DNA from: Vibrio hepatarius
GTDB taxonomy: Bacteria; Pseudomonadota; Gammaproteobacteria; Enterobacterales; Vibrionaceae
DNA: 64,000 bases
Assembly (NCBI RefSeq): GCF_018860525.1
Contig: NZ_JAHKPM010000004.1
Location: 59,972-123,971 of the forward strand
Direction of reading: 5' to 3'
The position numbers were made by a program, and so were the translations under genes. Below, piece after piece: positions 1 through 8,894 of this stretch. Numbering within the stretch: position 1 is the first letter of the stretch; every line of letters begins with the position of its first letter. The notes below the pieces were generated by a model. That model was not told the DNA's origin, did no database searches, and was given only the letters and a program-made list of their open reading frames with translations.

Positions 1-2
1 TC

Positions 3-137
3 GTCGATACGATCAAAGACACGCTGAATGATGCATTAGGCTCTCTCCTACCTGACTTTGAACGTTACCTAAATACTAAAAATATCGATATTGATTCACT
101 TGCAGGTGCTACAGTTCGCCACCTAGCTAAAAAATAA
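3..137 (+). CDS. C-terminal end of an unidentified protein (partial)
   Basis: The third forward frame is open from the left edge for 44 codons and ends in TAA; the other two forward frames stop early. The visible tail is hydrophilic and probably helical, ending in RHLAKK. It is followed directly by a terminator-like hairpin, which supports a real gene end. Too little is visible to name the family. Confidence 0.75.
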   Translation, partial: VDTIKDTLNDALGSLLPDFERYLNTKNIDIDSLAGATVRHLAKK

Positions 138-151
138 ACTCCACAACTAAA

Positions 152-180
152 AAGCGCCAGCAGTAATGCTAGCGCTTGTT
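152..180 (+). terminator. hairpin terminator after the partial left-edge gene
   Basis: The arms AAGCGCCAGCA and TGCTAGCGCTT pair with one mismatch around a GTAA loop and are followed by GTTATCTTT. The hairpin starts 15 bases after the stop codon of the partial gene. Confidence 0.6.
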
Positions 181-218
181 ATCTTTGCCATGAAAAAGCT
201 ATCTAGCTATCTGGCTAT

Positions 219-407
219 CTAGCGGTATAAGCCGATATCTTTTTGCATATGACCAGACATATCACCCACAAAGTAAGCGTGAGGTGTATTGTCTGTAAAA
301 AGTATATCTACTAGGTGTGCCATCAATCCTTTGAAAGTTACCGAATAGGTTTTTCTGTCCATAGAGATAGGAGCTTCAATAGTTTCAATACTTATTGCTT
401 GTGTCAT
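219..407 (-). CDS. small hypothetical protein, 62 aa
   Basis: I chose the internal ATG that begins MTQAISIETIEAPIS because GAGAGG lies about 5 bases upstream. The longer reading starting at 485 adds 26 residues with no ribosome site. The product is acidic, soluble-looking, without a signal peptide or membrane segment, and ends in KDIGLYR. The open frame and good ribosome site argue for a real gene. I do not recognise the family. It stands alone, facing the terminator of the left-edge gene. Confidence 0.55.
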   Translation of the reverse strand: MTQAISIETIEAPISMDRKTYSVTFKGLMAHLVDILFTDNTPHAYFVGDMSGHMQKDIGLYR

Positions 408-820
408 GATTGCCTCTCTATAAATCGTATAATTTGTTTCGATGGATAAATAGTAAGCAATATTTTGATGTTCAAAAAATGACAATTTTTAAATGTTCAG
501 ATTAGTTTTTATAATGGAACAATTCGTTAACATAACAAATTAATTAAATGCAGATAAATTGCGAAACTTCGAGTAAATAGACACATTAAGTGCATAAAAC
601 ATCATCAGACTCACCAAGAAACAGCTTGGTTTACAAACCATTTACATATGATAAATATTAAATAAATTTGTAGTGTTACGATAAATCTTCTTATTGAAGA
701 TAATAGAAGTTTGTTTGAAGAAAAATAAGAAAAGTTACTAAATAGTAACAATATAAAGGACTACTGAAAATGAAAGCTTAATGGGGACTGCTTCTCCCCA
801 TTAAAACTTATGCTTGGTTG
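408..820. other. 413-bp intergenic stretch with one hairpin
   Basis: This A+T-rich gap lies between the start of the 62-aa gene and the stop of the 31-aa membrane protein gene. It must hold the promoter of the 62-aa gene on the minus strand. Its only clear structure is the 10-bp inverted repeat at 778-804. No convincing gene was found; the only forward ATG next to the hairpin is followed by a stop after three codons. Confidence 0.5.
778..804 (-). terminator. perfect inverted repeat, likely terminator of the nucleotidase/small-protein unit
   Basis: TTAATGGGGA pairs perfectly with TCCCCATTAA across a 7-base loop. It lies 16 bases beyond the stop of the 31-aa gene. The minus-strand downstream tract is only moderately T-rich (GCTTTCATTTTC). 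Confidence 0.5.
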
Positions 821-916
821 TCATACTACCCCAGACGGAATAAAGTACACTAGGGCAGACCAGACGCCTATCCAGCTCACTACAACCACAATATCGAACC
901 AATTTCTCTTTAACAT
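821..916 (-). CDS. 31-aa single-span membrane protein
   Basis: A short reading frame encodes MLKRNWFDIVVVVSW then IGVWSALVYFIPSGVV. There is a basic N-terminus (KR) and then one hydrophobic helix of about 22 residues with several Trp, typical of small inner-membrane proteins. GGGGGAG lies a few bases before the ATG, one of the strongest ribosome sites in the window. The gene begins 34 bases after the nucleotidase stop on the same strand and is followed by a hairpin, so it is probably co-transcribed with the nucleotidase. The role is unknown; a regulator or partner of a membrane complex is possible. It is too short for usual gene callers. Confidence 0.6.
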   Translation of the reverse strand: MLKRNWFDIVVVVSWIGVWSALVYFIPSGVV

Positions 917-950
917 AGGCTCCCCCAAATAACATTAGCTCAATCAAACG

Positions 951-2696
951 TTAGCAACCTTTGTGCCACCAATTTTGTTGTGTTAATTGAGGACTATTAA
1001 GTGCATCTGGTCTATCTGTAAGGAGAGCTATAAAACAATCTGTCATGGACTTATCCGTCACGATTTCCTCTCCATACATATTTAACAAGGCCTCATACCC
1101 CTCCTTCCCTTTCATCGTATAAGCTGAAGAACTGCCTAAATAAAATTCATCAAGATCAATTGCTTGCCAGCCAAAATTAGGTTTATATATTTCTAGATCC
1201 ACAATTCTCTGCCCTATATCGGCATGACTTAAGTACTTAAAGTTAAGGTTATAGGTATAAGGGTAAGAACCATCACCAGTACCTTTCACACCATTATTGA
1301 TAGCATTATTTATTGAACCTTCAAGTGCAGCGGCAATATCCTTCCCTTTGACTTTATAAACGCCGACGGGAACGGCAAACGGAAGTAATTTTCCGGCAAT
1401 ATCAGCTACGGAAACATCACCTTGATGAAGTGAATTTCTGACACCACCAGCGTTGTGAATAGCAAATTCCACAGCATAACCAAGTTTCTGCATCGAGTAA
1501 GCAAAAGATTCAGCGACAATCGGAGCCAATTCACTGGCACCAATATCATCAGGGACTCTCACATGTCTCATAGGCTGCTTTGCTGTTGCAACAATCTGAT
1601 GCTGCAATTCTCGAACTCTAGGCAAATACTTATTATTTAATATTGACTGAACTTGTTGATCTTTTTTGCAAACAATAACATTTGGGTGACTATCGATAAA
1701 CTGACGAGCATGGTTATAAGGTACTTGAATTGTTGCTTTCGTCATACTGGCATCGAGAAAAAGGCGTCGTCCTAATAAGAGTTCATTTTTACCGTTAAAG
1801 CTTATGACTCTACCATTTTCATCAAAGTCAATATCACAATGCCCCATACTAAGCGAATGATAGCCTGCTTGAACAATATAAGTATCATTAATTTTCATTC
1901 CGTAATGATCATCTTTTTTTAGTCCTAAAGCACTAAAATCACCTTGTAGGCGATGACTATGTCCACCTACGATAACGCTTATACCATCTACCTTCTCAGC
2001 TAAATCAAAATCTGCTTCATACCCCATATGACTCAATAAAATGATTTTATTGATCCCCTTATTTCGAATTGCATCAACCGTATTTTTTGCTGTGCTAATT
2101 GAGCTAACAAAAGGCGTATCATGATCAGGATTCGAAATTCCGAGCATTTGATCTATGGCCAAAGAAAATATCGCTATAGGCTCTCCTTCGACCTGCTTTA
2201 CTATCCATTGGGCAGTTTGAGACTGTGGATTAAATGAATGAACATTGTCATTATCACTTAATGTCAGTGTTTTATTTTTGTCTTCTTGTGAAAGATCCCA
2301 ATTACCTGCTAATAGAGGAAAATTAATTTCCCTAACAAATTTTGCCACAGGTAAGTTACCCATATCCAATTCATGGTTACCTAACGCCATGGCATCAAGG
2401 TTTAGCGCATTTAGCATTTCAGCGTTAGCTTCACCTTTGAACAAAGAGAAATATAACGTCCCCTGAAAACAGTCACCAGCATGGAGAAATACCATTTCTC
2501 TGGATTGACACAATGTTGCTTCTAGCTGATTTTTACGAGTAGCAATTCGAGCAAACCCCCCTGCGCTAACGTAAGGTGTAAAAGTTTGGCCTGTAACATT
2601 GATTGATAGCTGCAATGAGGTAGGTTCGAAGTGTGAATGGGTATCATTAATGTGGACAAGTCTTATCTTAACCATTTTATTATTTTTATAACGCAT
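951..2696 (-). CDS. 5'-nucleotidase / UDP-sugar hydrolase family metallophosphoesterase
   Basis: This is a two-domain enzyme. The N-terminal calcineurin-like metallophosphatase carries NDTH (residues 17-20), GD near 75, GNHE (106-109) and GGHSH near 245, which ligate the two metals. The C-terminal 5'-nucleotidase domain has NAGGVR, the substrate-binding part that stacks the nucleobase. The length of 581 aa fits the UshA family (about 550). Unlike UshA it has no signal peptide; it begins MRYKNNKMVKIRLVHIND, so it is probably cytoplasmic. GAAGAGG precedes the chosen ATG; Met8 is an alternative. The expected activity is hydrolysis of nucleoside monophosphates or a related phosphoester, with the exact substrate unknown. 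Confidence 0.85.
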   Translation of the reverse strand: MRYKNNKMVKIRLVHINDTHSHFEPTSLQLSINVTGQTFTPYVSAGGFARIATRKNQLEATLCQSREMVFLHAGDCFQGTLYFSLFKGEANAEMLNALNLDAMALGNHELDMGNLPVAKFVREINFPLLAGNWDLSQEDKNKTLTLSDNDNVHSFNPQSQTAQWIVKQVEGEPIAIFSLAIDQMLGISNPDHDTPFVSSISTAKNTVDAIRNKGINKIILLSHMGYEADFDLAEKVDGISVIVGGHSHRLQGDFSALGLKKDDHYGMKINDTYIVQAGYHSLSMGHCDIDFDENGRVISFNGKNELLLGRRLFLDASMTKATIQVPYNHARQFIDSHPNVIVCKKDQQVQSILNNKYLPRVRELQHQIVATAKQPMRHVRVPDDIGASELAPIVAESFAYSMQKLGYAVEFAIHNAGGVRNSLHQGDVSVADIAGKLLPFAVPVGVYKVKGKDIAAALEGSINNAINNGVKGTGDGSYPYTYNLNFKYLSHADIGQRIVDLEIYKPNFGWQAIDLDEFYLGSSSAYTMKGKEGYEALLNMYGEEIVTDKSMTDCFIALLTDRPDALNSPQLTQQNWWHKGC

Positions 2697-2898
2697 AATG
2701 CCTCTCTTCTCTCACATCGTAACTCATCCTTTGTGACAAAATCATTACTTTTAGCATTATTATTTCTTTGAAGAACACCTTTCAGTATGTTTTTAGCAGC
2801 ATCTTCACTCAAATTAGTAACTTTGTGAACTAACCTTCCGCCTGTGTAAGGCTTTTCTATTATGCTTTAACTAACAATAGCTCACTTGGAGTCAGTCA

Positions 2899-4530
2899 AT
2901 GCTGCTAGAGCGGATTGAAATTTCCGGCTTTCGTGGGATCAAGCGACTATCCATCGCATTTGAAGAGCTCACAACCCTCATCGGGGAAAACACCTGGGGT
3001 AAATCGTCACTCCTAGATGCGCTCGCTGTGGCCTTACCACCTGAAGGGACTCCATATCAATTTGAAATGGCTGACTTCCATGTCGATTACTCAGACGCTC
3101 ATCCACAATCTCAGCATCTACAGATTGTACTAAGCCTAATTTCTACCGATAAAAAAGAAATAAACTCCGGTCGGTATCGTAAAATCAGACCCGTTTGGAC
3201 TCAAAACTCACAAGGAACCAATAGGATAATTTATACACTAAGTGCCAGTCGAGATGGACATGAGGTAAAAACTCGCTATATATTTCTTGATCACCAAGGT
3301 AACCCGCTTCCATTACATCACTCTGAAAAGCTTGCACAAGAACTAATGACACTTCATCCTGTTATTAGACTAAAAGACTCTCGCCGATTCGAAAGGTCTA
3401 TTAAGGTCGGCGATAATGACAATGACAGGATTGAAAAAAGAATAAACAATACGTGTAGACGCTTAATGGCAGTACCTGGCCATGTGAATAAAGGTGAAAT
3501 GAAAAGTAGTCTAAACTCTATGAATGTTTTAGTTGAACACTATTTTTCATTTAAATCGAATACACGTAAAAACTTACGAAAACAAAGGGATGGTATTTTT
3601 TTTAGTAGCTCTCCTAACAACAAGAGTATTTCACAGGTTGTTGAAGAAACTCAAAGTAAACAGACCAGATTACTTTTCATGGGCTTGCTTAATGCATATT
3701 TGCAAGCAAAAGGCCCTAAAAAGTTACGTCGCTGTGCCAGACCTCTGTTAATTCTAGAAGACCCAGAGGGTCGTCTTCATCCCACTCATTTAGCACGGGC
3801 TTGGAGCTTACTCCAGCTTCTTCCAATGCAAAAGATTCTCACGACAAACAGCGGTGATCTACTTGGACAAGTTCCATTAAATAGTATCCGCCGCTTAGTA
3901 AGGCAATCGGACAAAACGATTACTACTTACCTACCTGCACAAGGATTTACCAAAGATGAATTCAGGCGTATTGGATTCCATATACGCTTTCATCGTTCTG
4001 GTGCACTTTTCGCTAGATGTTGGCTTCTAGTTGAAGGTGAAACTGAAGTATGGCTTTTTAATGAGTTGGCTAACCAATGTGGTTACAACTTAGCTGCTGA
4101 GGGAGTGCAAATAATTGAGTTTGCCCAATCAGGTTTAAAGTCATTGGTAAAAATAGCTAAAGCATTTGGTATTGACTGGCATGTTGTCACTGACGGGGAT
4201 GCTGCTGGGAAAAAATATGCGTCAGCGGTCCGTGCCCAACTTGGCAATGATCAAGAACGGCATCGCCTAACAGAGCTTCCCGACAGAGATATCGAGCATT
4301 ATTTATACAACAATGGCTTTGAAGCTTTTTTTAAAGATATGGTTCGTATCCCATTAGATCATCCAATCCCAGCTAAAAAAGTAGTAACTAGGGTACTTAA
4401 GAAGTTTGCCAAGCCAGATTTAGCACTTGCTATTGTTTCTTATTGTGAAGGTAAGGGAATGGAGTGTATACCGTTACTAATTAGATGGACATTAAAGCGG
4501 GTAATTACCATGGCTAATGGCAATACGTAA
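2899..4530 (+). CDS. OLD-family ATP-dependent endonuclease (AAA ATPase plus Toprim), YbjD-like
   Basis: The N-terminus is an ABC/SMC-type ATPase: EISGFRG, Walker A GENTWGKSS (residues 29-37), then Walker B ILEDPEGRLHP and TTNS in the later half. The C-terminal third is a Toprim domain with LLVEGETE and the metal-binding DGDAAGKK, as in overcoming-lysogenization-defect nucleases. The length of 543 aa and lack of an adjacent UvrD-like helicase suggest a class 1 single-gene OLD protein, similar to E. coli YbjD. TTGGAG lies 7 bases before the ATG. Members nick or degrade DNA and some act in phage defence; the role of YbjD-like members is not settled. It stands alone, convergent with yceI. Confidence 0.85.
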   Translation: MLLERIEISGFRGIKRLSIAFEELTTLIGENTWGKSSLLDALAVALPPEGTPYQFEMADFHVDYSDAHPQSQHLQIVLSLISTDKKEINSGRYRKIRPVWTQNSQGTNRIIYTLSASRDGHEVKTRYIFLDHQGNPLPLHHSEKLAQELMTLHPVIRLKDSRRFERSIKVGDNDNDRIEKRINNTCRRLMAVPGHVNKGEMKSSLNSMNVLVEHYFSFKSNTRKNLRKQRDGIFFSSSPNNKSISQVVEETQSKQTRLLFMGLLNAYLQAKGPKKLRRCARPLLILEDPEGRLHPTHLARAWSLLQLLPMQKILTTNSGDLLGQVPLNSIRRLVRQSDKTITTYLPAQGFTKDEFRRIGFHIRFHRSGALFARCWLLVEGETEVWLFNELANQCGYNLAAEGVQIIEFAQSGLKSLVKIAKAFGIDWHVVTDGDAAGKKYASAVRAQLGNDQERHRLTELPDRDIEHYLYNNGFEAFFKDMVRIPLDHPIPAKKVVTRVLKKFAKPDLALAIVSYCEGKGMECIPLLIRWTLKRVITMANGNT

Positions 4531-4584
4531 TAAGTAAAATCTTGAAGCTATGCCGACTAAAAGGCTTAGAATATGTAGCGGTAA

Positions 4585-4620
4585 AGTAAGCCTCTTGAAA
4601 CATGTCAGAGGCTTACTTTT
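4585..4620. terminator. bidirectional terminator between the OLD gene and yceI
   Basis: Twelve-base perfect arms AAGTAAGCCTCT and AGAGGCTTACTT with a 10-base loop are followed by a T run on the plus strand. It serves two convergent genes. Confidence 0.85.
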
Positions 4621-4622
4621 TA

Positions 4623-5195
4623 TTATTTCTTAATACCTTCGACGTGAAGTTCCATATCAACGTAACTTGACGAACCCTTCACTGGGATTTTAAAATCAGC
4701 CAGTTCAAGTCGAGCAGTTCCATCAAATCCAATTCTTTCACCACCCCAAGGATCAGGACCTTGTCCAATAAATTTAGCCGCTATTGTAATGGGTTTAGTG
4801 ACACCATGGAGGTTAAGCTCCCCATTAACTTCAAGTTCACCATCGCCTTTATCAACAATACTGGTGCTATTAAATGTAGCTTTAGAAAATTTTGAAGCAT
4901 TTATAAAGTCACCACTGCGTATATGTTTATCTCGCTCGGCATGATTTGAATCTAGACTTTGCGTATCAACAGTCACAGAAATCTTGGAAGCAGCTATATT
5001 TTTGGGGTCATAAGAAAAACCACCTTCAAATTTATTAAATCTCCCTTTTATAAAGCTGTACCCTAAATGGCTTACTTTAAAATTAATTGATGCGTGAGCA
5101 CCTTTAGAATCAATAACGTAGTCCGCTGCACTAGCACCAAACGGTAACGCCAAAACTAAAGCCGTCAGTCCAGTAGCGAATACCTTTTTTATCAT
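4623..5195 (-). CDS. yceI: YceI-family periplasmic lipid-binding protein
   Basis: The start MIKKVFATGLTALVLALP followed by GASA is a clear Sec signal peptide, cleaved near residue 23. The mature part begins with YVIDSKGAHASINFKVSHLG, the hallmark of the YceI beta-barrel that binds polyisoprenoid or similar lipids. The length of 190 aa is normal. Its ATG overlaps the stop of the cytochrome b561 gene (ATGA), with AGGAG upstream inside that gene, so the two are translationally coupled. The pair yceJ-yceI is conserved in gammaproteobacteria. The physiological ligand is uncertain; isoprenoid-quinone handling together with the cytochrome is a common proposal. Confidence 0.92.
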   Translation of the reverse strand: MIKKVFATGLTALVLALPFGASAADYVIDSKGAHASINFKVSHLGYSFIKGRFNKFEGGFSYDPKNIAASKISVTVDTQSLDSNHAERDKHIRSGDFINASKFSKATFNSTSIVDKGDGELEVNGELNLHGVTKPITIAAKFIGQGPDPWGGERIGFDGTARLELADFKIPVKGSSSYVDMELHVEGIKK

Positions 5196-5731
5196 TTTGA
5201 AGCTCCTATCATCTTACGTAAAGTATTGTCTTTGTTTATCACATGGTGTTTGATAGCAGCGATTGCATGTGCTGCTGCCATTAGAATTAGTGCCCAAGCA
5301 CAATAAAAATGAATATCCCCAGATAGGTCTGCTTGATTCTCAAATAGAGCACCAAGGCCAGGAATTGAGAACCAATTGAATACATCAATACTACGACCAT
5401 CTTCTGTAGAAATCAGGTAACCAGAACTAAAAATTACTATTAAAATTAGATACATGAGAAAATGAACGAGTTTAGCTGCGAAGATTTCATATGGTTTACC
5501 TTCAATTTCAGGGGATGGGGTGAACTTTTTCCAAACGATACGAAATAAAGTTAAACCCGCCAATAAGATCCCTATAGATTTGTGCCAGTGGGGTACCGTT
5601 CTATACCATTCGCTGTAATAACTTAAATCGACCATCCACAAGCCTACTGCAAACATACCAATAATAAAAATGGCTGATATCCAATGAAGCGCGCGAGCGA
5701 CTGGGTTATAATTTTTCACTTCTGAGGTCAT
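5192..5731 (-). CDS. yceJ: cytochrome b561, YceJ-like
   Basis: A four-helix inner-membrane protein of 179 aa. Haem-ligand histidines are visible in RALHWISA (helix 1), PHWHKSIG (helix 2), KLVHFLMY (helix 3) and AAAHAIAAIKHH (helix 4), as in di-haem b561 proteins. It is expected to pass electrons between quinol and a periplasmic acceptor. It is the first gene of the unit with yceI and overlaps it by 4 bases. The promoter must lie in the gap shared with the divergent gene at 6121. Confidence 0.9.
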   Translation of the reverse strand: MTSEVKNYNPVARALHWISAIFIIGMFAVGLWMVDLSYYSEWYRTVPHWHKSIGILLAGLTLFRIVWKKFTPSPEIEGKPYEIFAAKLVHFLMYLILIVIFSSGYLISTEDGRSIDVFNWFSIPGLGALFENQADLSGDIHFYCAWALILMAAAHAIAAIKHHVINKDNTLRKMIGASK

Positions 5732-6120
5732 ATTGTTCTACTCAATATTAAATTGCGTCTTTTTATCGACTAGACTATCGCCTAGCGTATTCCCAGCACA
5801 GATTATTTACCCTTCTTTACATTCACAAAACAGGTGTAACTTGTTCGACTTATTCAAAAATTCTGAAAGACATTCGTCTGCATAAAAGTCTCAAGAATTA
5901 TTCAACTACCATCACTCGTATATTGGATAATTTTAAATGTTTAGTTGATATTTTAGATATAGCAACAAGGCATATTACAATACTTTTCTTGTTGTGACAC
6001 AAATTCAATCTTAGGCATAAAATTTTAGGTATGTTTCTGATTTTTCTATTTAAGTGTAACTAGATAAGGATTTAACATGCTAACCTTTTAAGTAGCACTG
6101 TAAACTTTCGGAGAGACCTC
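5732..6120. other. 389-bp divergent intergenic region
   Basis: The region lies between yceJ and an unnamed gene on the other strand, so it should hold both promoters. It is A+T-rich and I see no strong operator, hairpin or small gene. GGAGAG directly before 6121 is the ribosome site of the rightward gene. Confidence 0.4.
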
Positions 6121-6756
6121 TTGCTTCTAGATGTACTGATCCAAAGTGTCAATGAGTTTCAAGTGGATTGTATGAAACTTTGTCAAAAAAATTATCCTAC
6201 TATTCATAATAAAGGTATGAGCAAAAATCATTTGAGTCTGGCTTTCTCTCGAAGACTATCGCGTACTCTCATCGAGTTTGGCCATAATTGCGAGTATGTG
6301 GCTTTAGATTCTGATATAGATTCTACTCAAAGCCATGGCTATAGGGTCACATCCGATGTTGGTACGGTTTGGGTATTAACATCCCACTTGGTAACAGGTG
6401 GGATTAACTGCAGGCAAAAGTTTCTTCAAGCCATAACTCATTGGCAAGAAGAGTATTCCTTCGCGATTCAACCGAATGATTTATTGTTACTGGTGGGTGA
6501 TCACTGGTTTTCTCGCAACAGACAAAGTAGAGAATTACTTTATTGGTGGACCGGACAGCTTCCTGACGATGTTGAGAAATATCAAATACAAGGTGTAAAA
6601 TTATCGAAAAGTGAAACTTTGCTTAGTCATCTATTAGAGAAGTACTTTTCTCTAAGCCCATATTTCTTAAAGTGTACTCACCCACTAAAACGTTCAACCG
6701 ATAATCAAACCGTACTCAAGTATGTCCAACTCTATTGTGTAGCCCAGTTAAGTTAA
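6121..6756 (+). CDS. hypothetical protein, 211 aa, TTG start
   Basis: No ATG start fits: the ATG at 6078 in the leader meets a stop within five codons. The frame beginning with TTG is preceded by GGAGAG, so TTG is the likely start. The product has no signal peptide or membrane helix. The N-terminal part is basic (SFSRRLSRTLIEFGHN) and the middle is rich in Trp and aromatic residues (VWVLTSHLVTGG, HWQEEYSF, DHWFSRNRQ, YWWTGQLP). I do not recognise the family. It is isolated between a cytochrome and galE, with no partner evident. Confidence 0.7.
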   Translation: MLLDVLIQSVNEFQVDCMKLCQKNYPTIHNKGMSKNHLSLAFSRRLSRTLIEFGHNCEYVALDSDIDSTQSHGYRVTSDVGTVWVLTSHLVTGGINCRQKFLQAITHWQEEYSFAIQPNDLLLLVGDHWFSRNRQSRELLYWWTGQLPDDVEKYQIQGVKLSKSETLLSHLLEKYFSLSPYFLKCTHPLKRSTDNQTVLKYVQLYCVAQLS

Positions 6757-6911
6757 AAAGCTGCAATCTATTAATCTAGTTCAAATTTTTATATATTATA
6801 TTTCTTCAAAAATTGGCGTAGATTAAAGTACTCTTCTTCAATCCAACCAATCTGATCTTATTTAATCTTGCTTAGAGTCTAAAAATACCTGAGTACAAAT
6901 GTATCAGTTCC

Positions 6912-7925
6912 TTACTCTGGGTACCCTTGAGGATTATTTGACTGCCAACGCCAAGTATCAGCAGTCATATCCTCTAGCGTCCTTTTTGCCTGCCATTCAA
7001 GCTCTTTCTTCGCTTTGCTAGGATCAGCCCAACATTCGGCAATGTCTCCAGGGCGCCTAGAAGCAATTTTATAAGGCACTTGTCTTCCAGAAGCTATTTC
7101 AAAAGCCTTGACCATTTCTAAAACACTATAACCATTACCTGTACCCAAATTATAGATATGTAATCCATCCAATTGCCCAACTTTATTCAGCGCCGCTACA
7201 TGGCCATCGGACAAATCCATAACATGAATATAATCACGTACACCAGTACCATCGATCGTAGGATAGTCATCGCCAAATACAGACAAAAAATCCCTACGAC
7301 CCACAGCAACTTGAGACACAAAAGGCATAAGGTTATTCGGGATACCCGATGGGTCTTCACCTAAATGACCTGAAGGGTGAGAACCTACAGGATTGAAATA
7401 ACGCAGCAGTGTGATGCTCCAATCTGGATTGGCTATCTGAAAATCGTTTAAGCACTCTTCAACCATCAACTTACTTCGACCGTATGGATTAGTGGCACTG
7501 GTTGGAAACTCTTCGGTGATAGGAACGCTAGCAGGATCGCCATATACCGTGGCTGATGAGGAAAAAACCAAAGATTTCACACCGGATTGACGCATTGCAT
7601 CCACAAGCACTAAGGTGCCATTAACATTATTATCATAATATTCAAGCGGTTTATCTACCGATTCTCCCACCGCTTTTAAACCAGCAAAGTGTATCACAGC
7701 ACTGATTTGATGATCTTTAAGAACATTTATGAGTTTTTCTTTATCACGAACATCTCCCTCAACAAACAAAGGAGCTGTACCCGTTACCTCTTTTATACGT
7801 TTTAAAACAGATTTTTTACTGTTGTATAAATTATCATAAATTATGGGCTTCATGCCTGCATCAAGCATTTGTATGCAGGTATGACTACCAATATACCCTA
7901 GGCCACCAGTTACTAACACGTTCAT
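6912..7925 (-). CDS. galE: UDP-glucose 4-epimerase
   Basis: An extended short-chain dehydrogenase. The NAD-binding motif GGLGYIGSH is at residues 7-15, the catalytic Ser/Thr region SSSATVYG and YGRSK (the catalytic YxxxK) follow, and the sugar-binding region contains RYFNPVG and RRPGD. The length of 337 aa is normal for GalE. It interconverts UDP-glucose and UDP-galactose for the Leloir pathway and surface polysaccharide. It stands alone here; no galT, galK or lps genes adjoin. AAGG precedes the ATG at about 8 bases. Confidence 0.95.
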   Translation of the reverse strand: MNVLVTGGLGYIGSHTCIQMLDAGMKPIIYDNLYNSKKSVLKRIKEVTGTAPLFVEGDVRDKEKLINVLKDHQISAVIHFAGLKAVGESVDKPLEYYDNNVNGTLVLVDAMRQSGVKSLVFSSSATVYGDPASVPITEEFPTSATNPYGRSKLMVEECLNDFQIANPDWSITLLRYFNPVGSHPSGHLGEDPSGIPNNLMPFVSQVAVGRRDFLSVFGDDYPTIDGTGVRDYIHVMDLSDGHVAALNKVGQLDGLHIYNLGTGNGYSVLEMVKAFEIASGRQVPYKIASRRPGDIAECWADPSKAKKELEWQAKRTLEDMTADTWRWQSNNPQGYPE

Positions 7926-8149
7926 ACTAAAAACCTTATTATCATTTCCGGTTACATATTAACGGATACTTTTACCAAAATATAGCGTATTTATATGCTC
8001 TTACATATCCTTAAATGATATGAATTCCGTCAACTTGATCTAATGTAATTGGCTGTAATTCGCTTACACTGAACAAATAACGAAACGGATCACTGAATGT
8101 TTGTTACTTTTATAACATGTTGAATATGTTTAAGTATTGGGGGTGATAA

Positions 8150-8884
8150 ATGACAAAGCGATCTATAACTCTCAATTGCGATATGGGTGAGGGCTTTGGA
8201 CTGTGGGAAATGGGGAATGATGAAGCAGTAATACCATGGATAGATATGGCAAACCTTGCTTGCGGATTCCATGCCTCTGACCCCGATATCATGTCACAAA
8301 CCATCAAGCTATCAATTGAGCATGGTACTCAAATAGGAGCACATCCAAGCTATCTCGATCTTCAAGGTTTTGGCAGACGCAAGATAGAGATGGAAAAAGA
8401 ATCTATCACTAATATGATTATTTACCAAGTCGGAGCGCTTAAGGCATTAGCAGAAAGCCAAAATACTCAAGTTAGCTATGTAAAACCACATGGTGCTTTG
8501 TACAATAACATGATGCATGAAATATCTATCTTCGATGCAGTTGCAGATGCTGTCGCTTGTTTTAATGTACCACTAATGATGCTTGCCGTAACTGACAATG
8601 AAAAGTATCTTGAAATAGCCGAAAAGTACGAATTACCTGTTTTATTTGAAGCCTTTGCAGATAGGGCTTATCTATCAAGTGGTGAGCTCGCTCCACGTTC
8701 TATGCCCGGATCAGTTTTGGTTACAGAAAACGACATTCTAGACCAGGTCAAACAAATCGCTCACTACGGAAAAGTAAGAACTATCGATGGTTTCCTGATC
8801 CCCATAGAAGCCGACACAATTTGTGTCCATGGAGATAATCACAACGCTATACGGATGATTCATAAAATTAGAGCTGTCCTCTAG
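8150..8884 (+). CDS. pxpA: 5-oxoprolinase subunit A (LamB/YcsF family)
   Basis: The start LNCDMGEGFG, then NLACGFHASDP, GAHPSYLD and KPHGALYN, are the conserved blocks of the YcsF/PxpA family. The length of 244 aa is normal. With PxpB and PxpC it forms the ATP-dependent 5-oxoprolinase that opens pyroglutamate, a spontaneous damage product of glutamine, to glutamate. GGGGGTGA precedes the ATG. The stop is 10 bases before the pxpB start, so the three genes form one operon. Confidence 0.93.
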   Translation: MTKRSITLNCDMGEGFGLWEMGNDEAVIPWIDMANLACGFHASDPDIMSQTIKLSIEHGTQIGAHPSYLDLQGFGRRKIEMEKESITNMIIYQVGALKALAESQNTQVSYVKPHGALYNNMMHEISIFDAVADAVACFNVPLMMLAVTDNEKYLEIAEKYELPVLFEAFADRAYLSSGELAPRSMPGSVLVTENDILDQVKQIAHYGKVRTIDGFLIPIEADTICVHGDNHNAIRMIHKIRAVL

Positions 8885-8894
8885 GAGGTTGAAA

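Noticed and set aside
778..804. Possible small RNA ending in this hairpin on the plus strand
   Set aside because: No promoter-like pair or conserved core was found upstream and the T run is poor; the hairpin is better explained as the end of the minus-strand unit.
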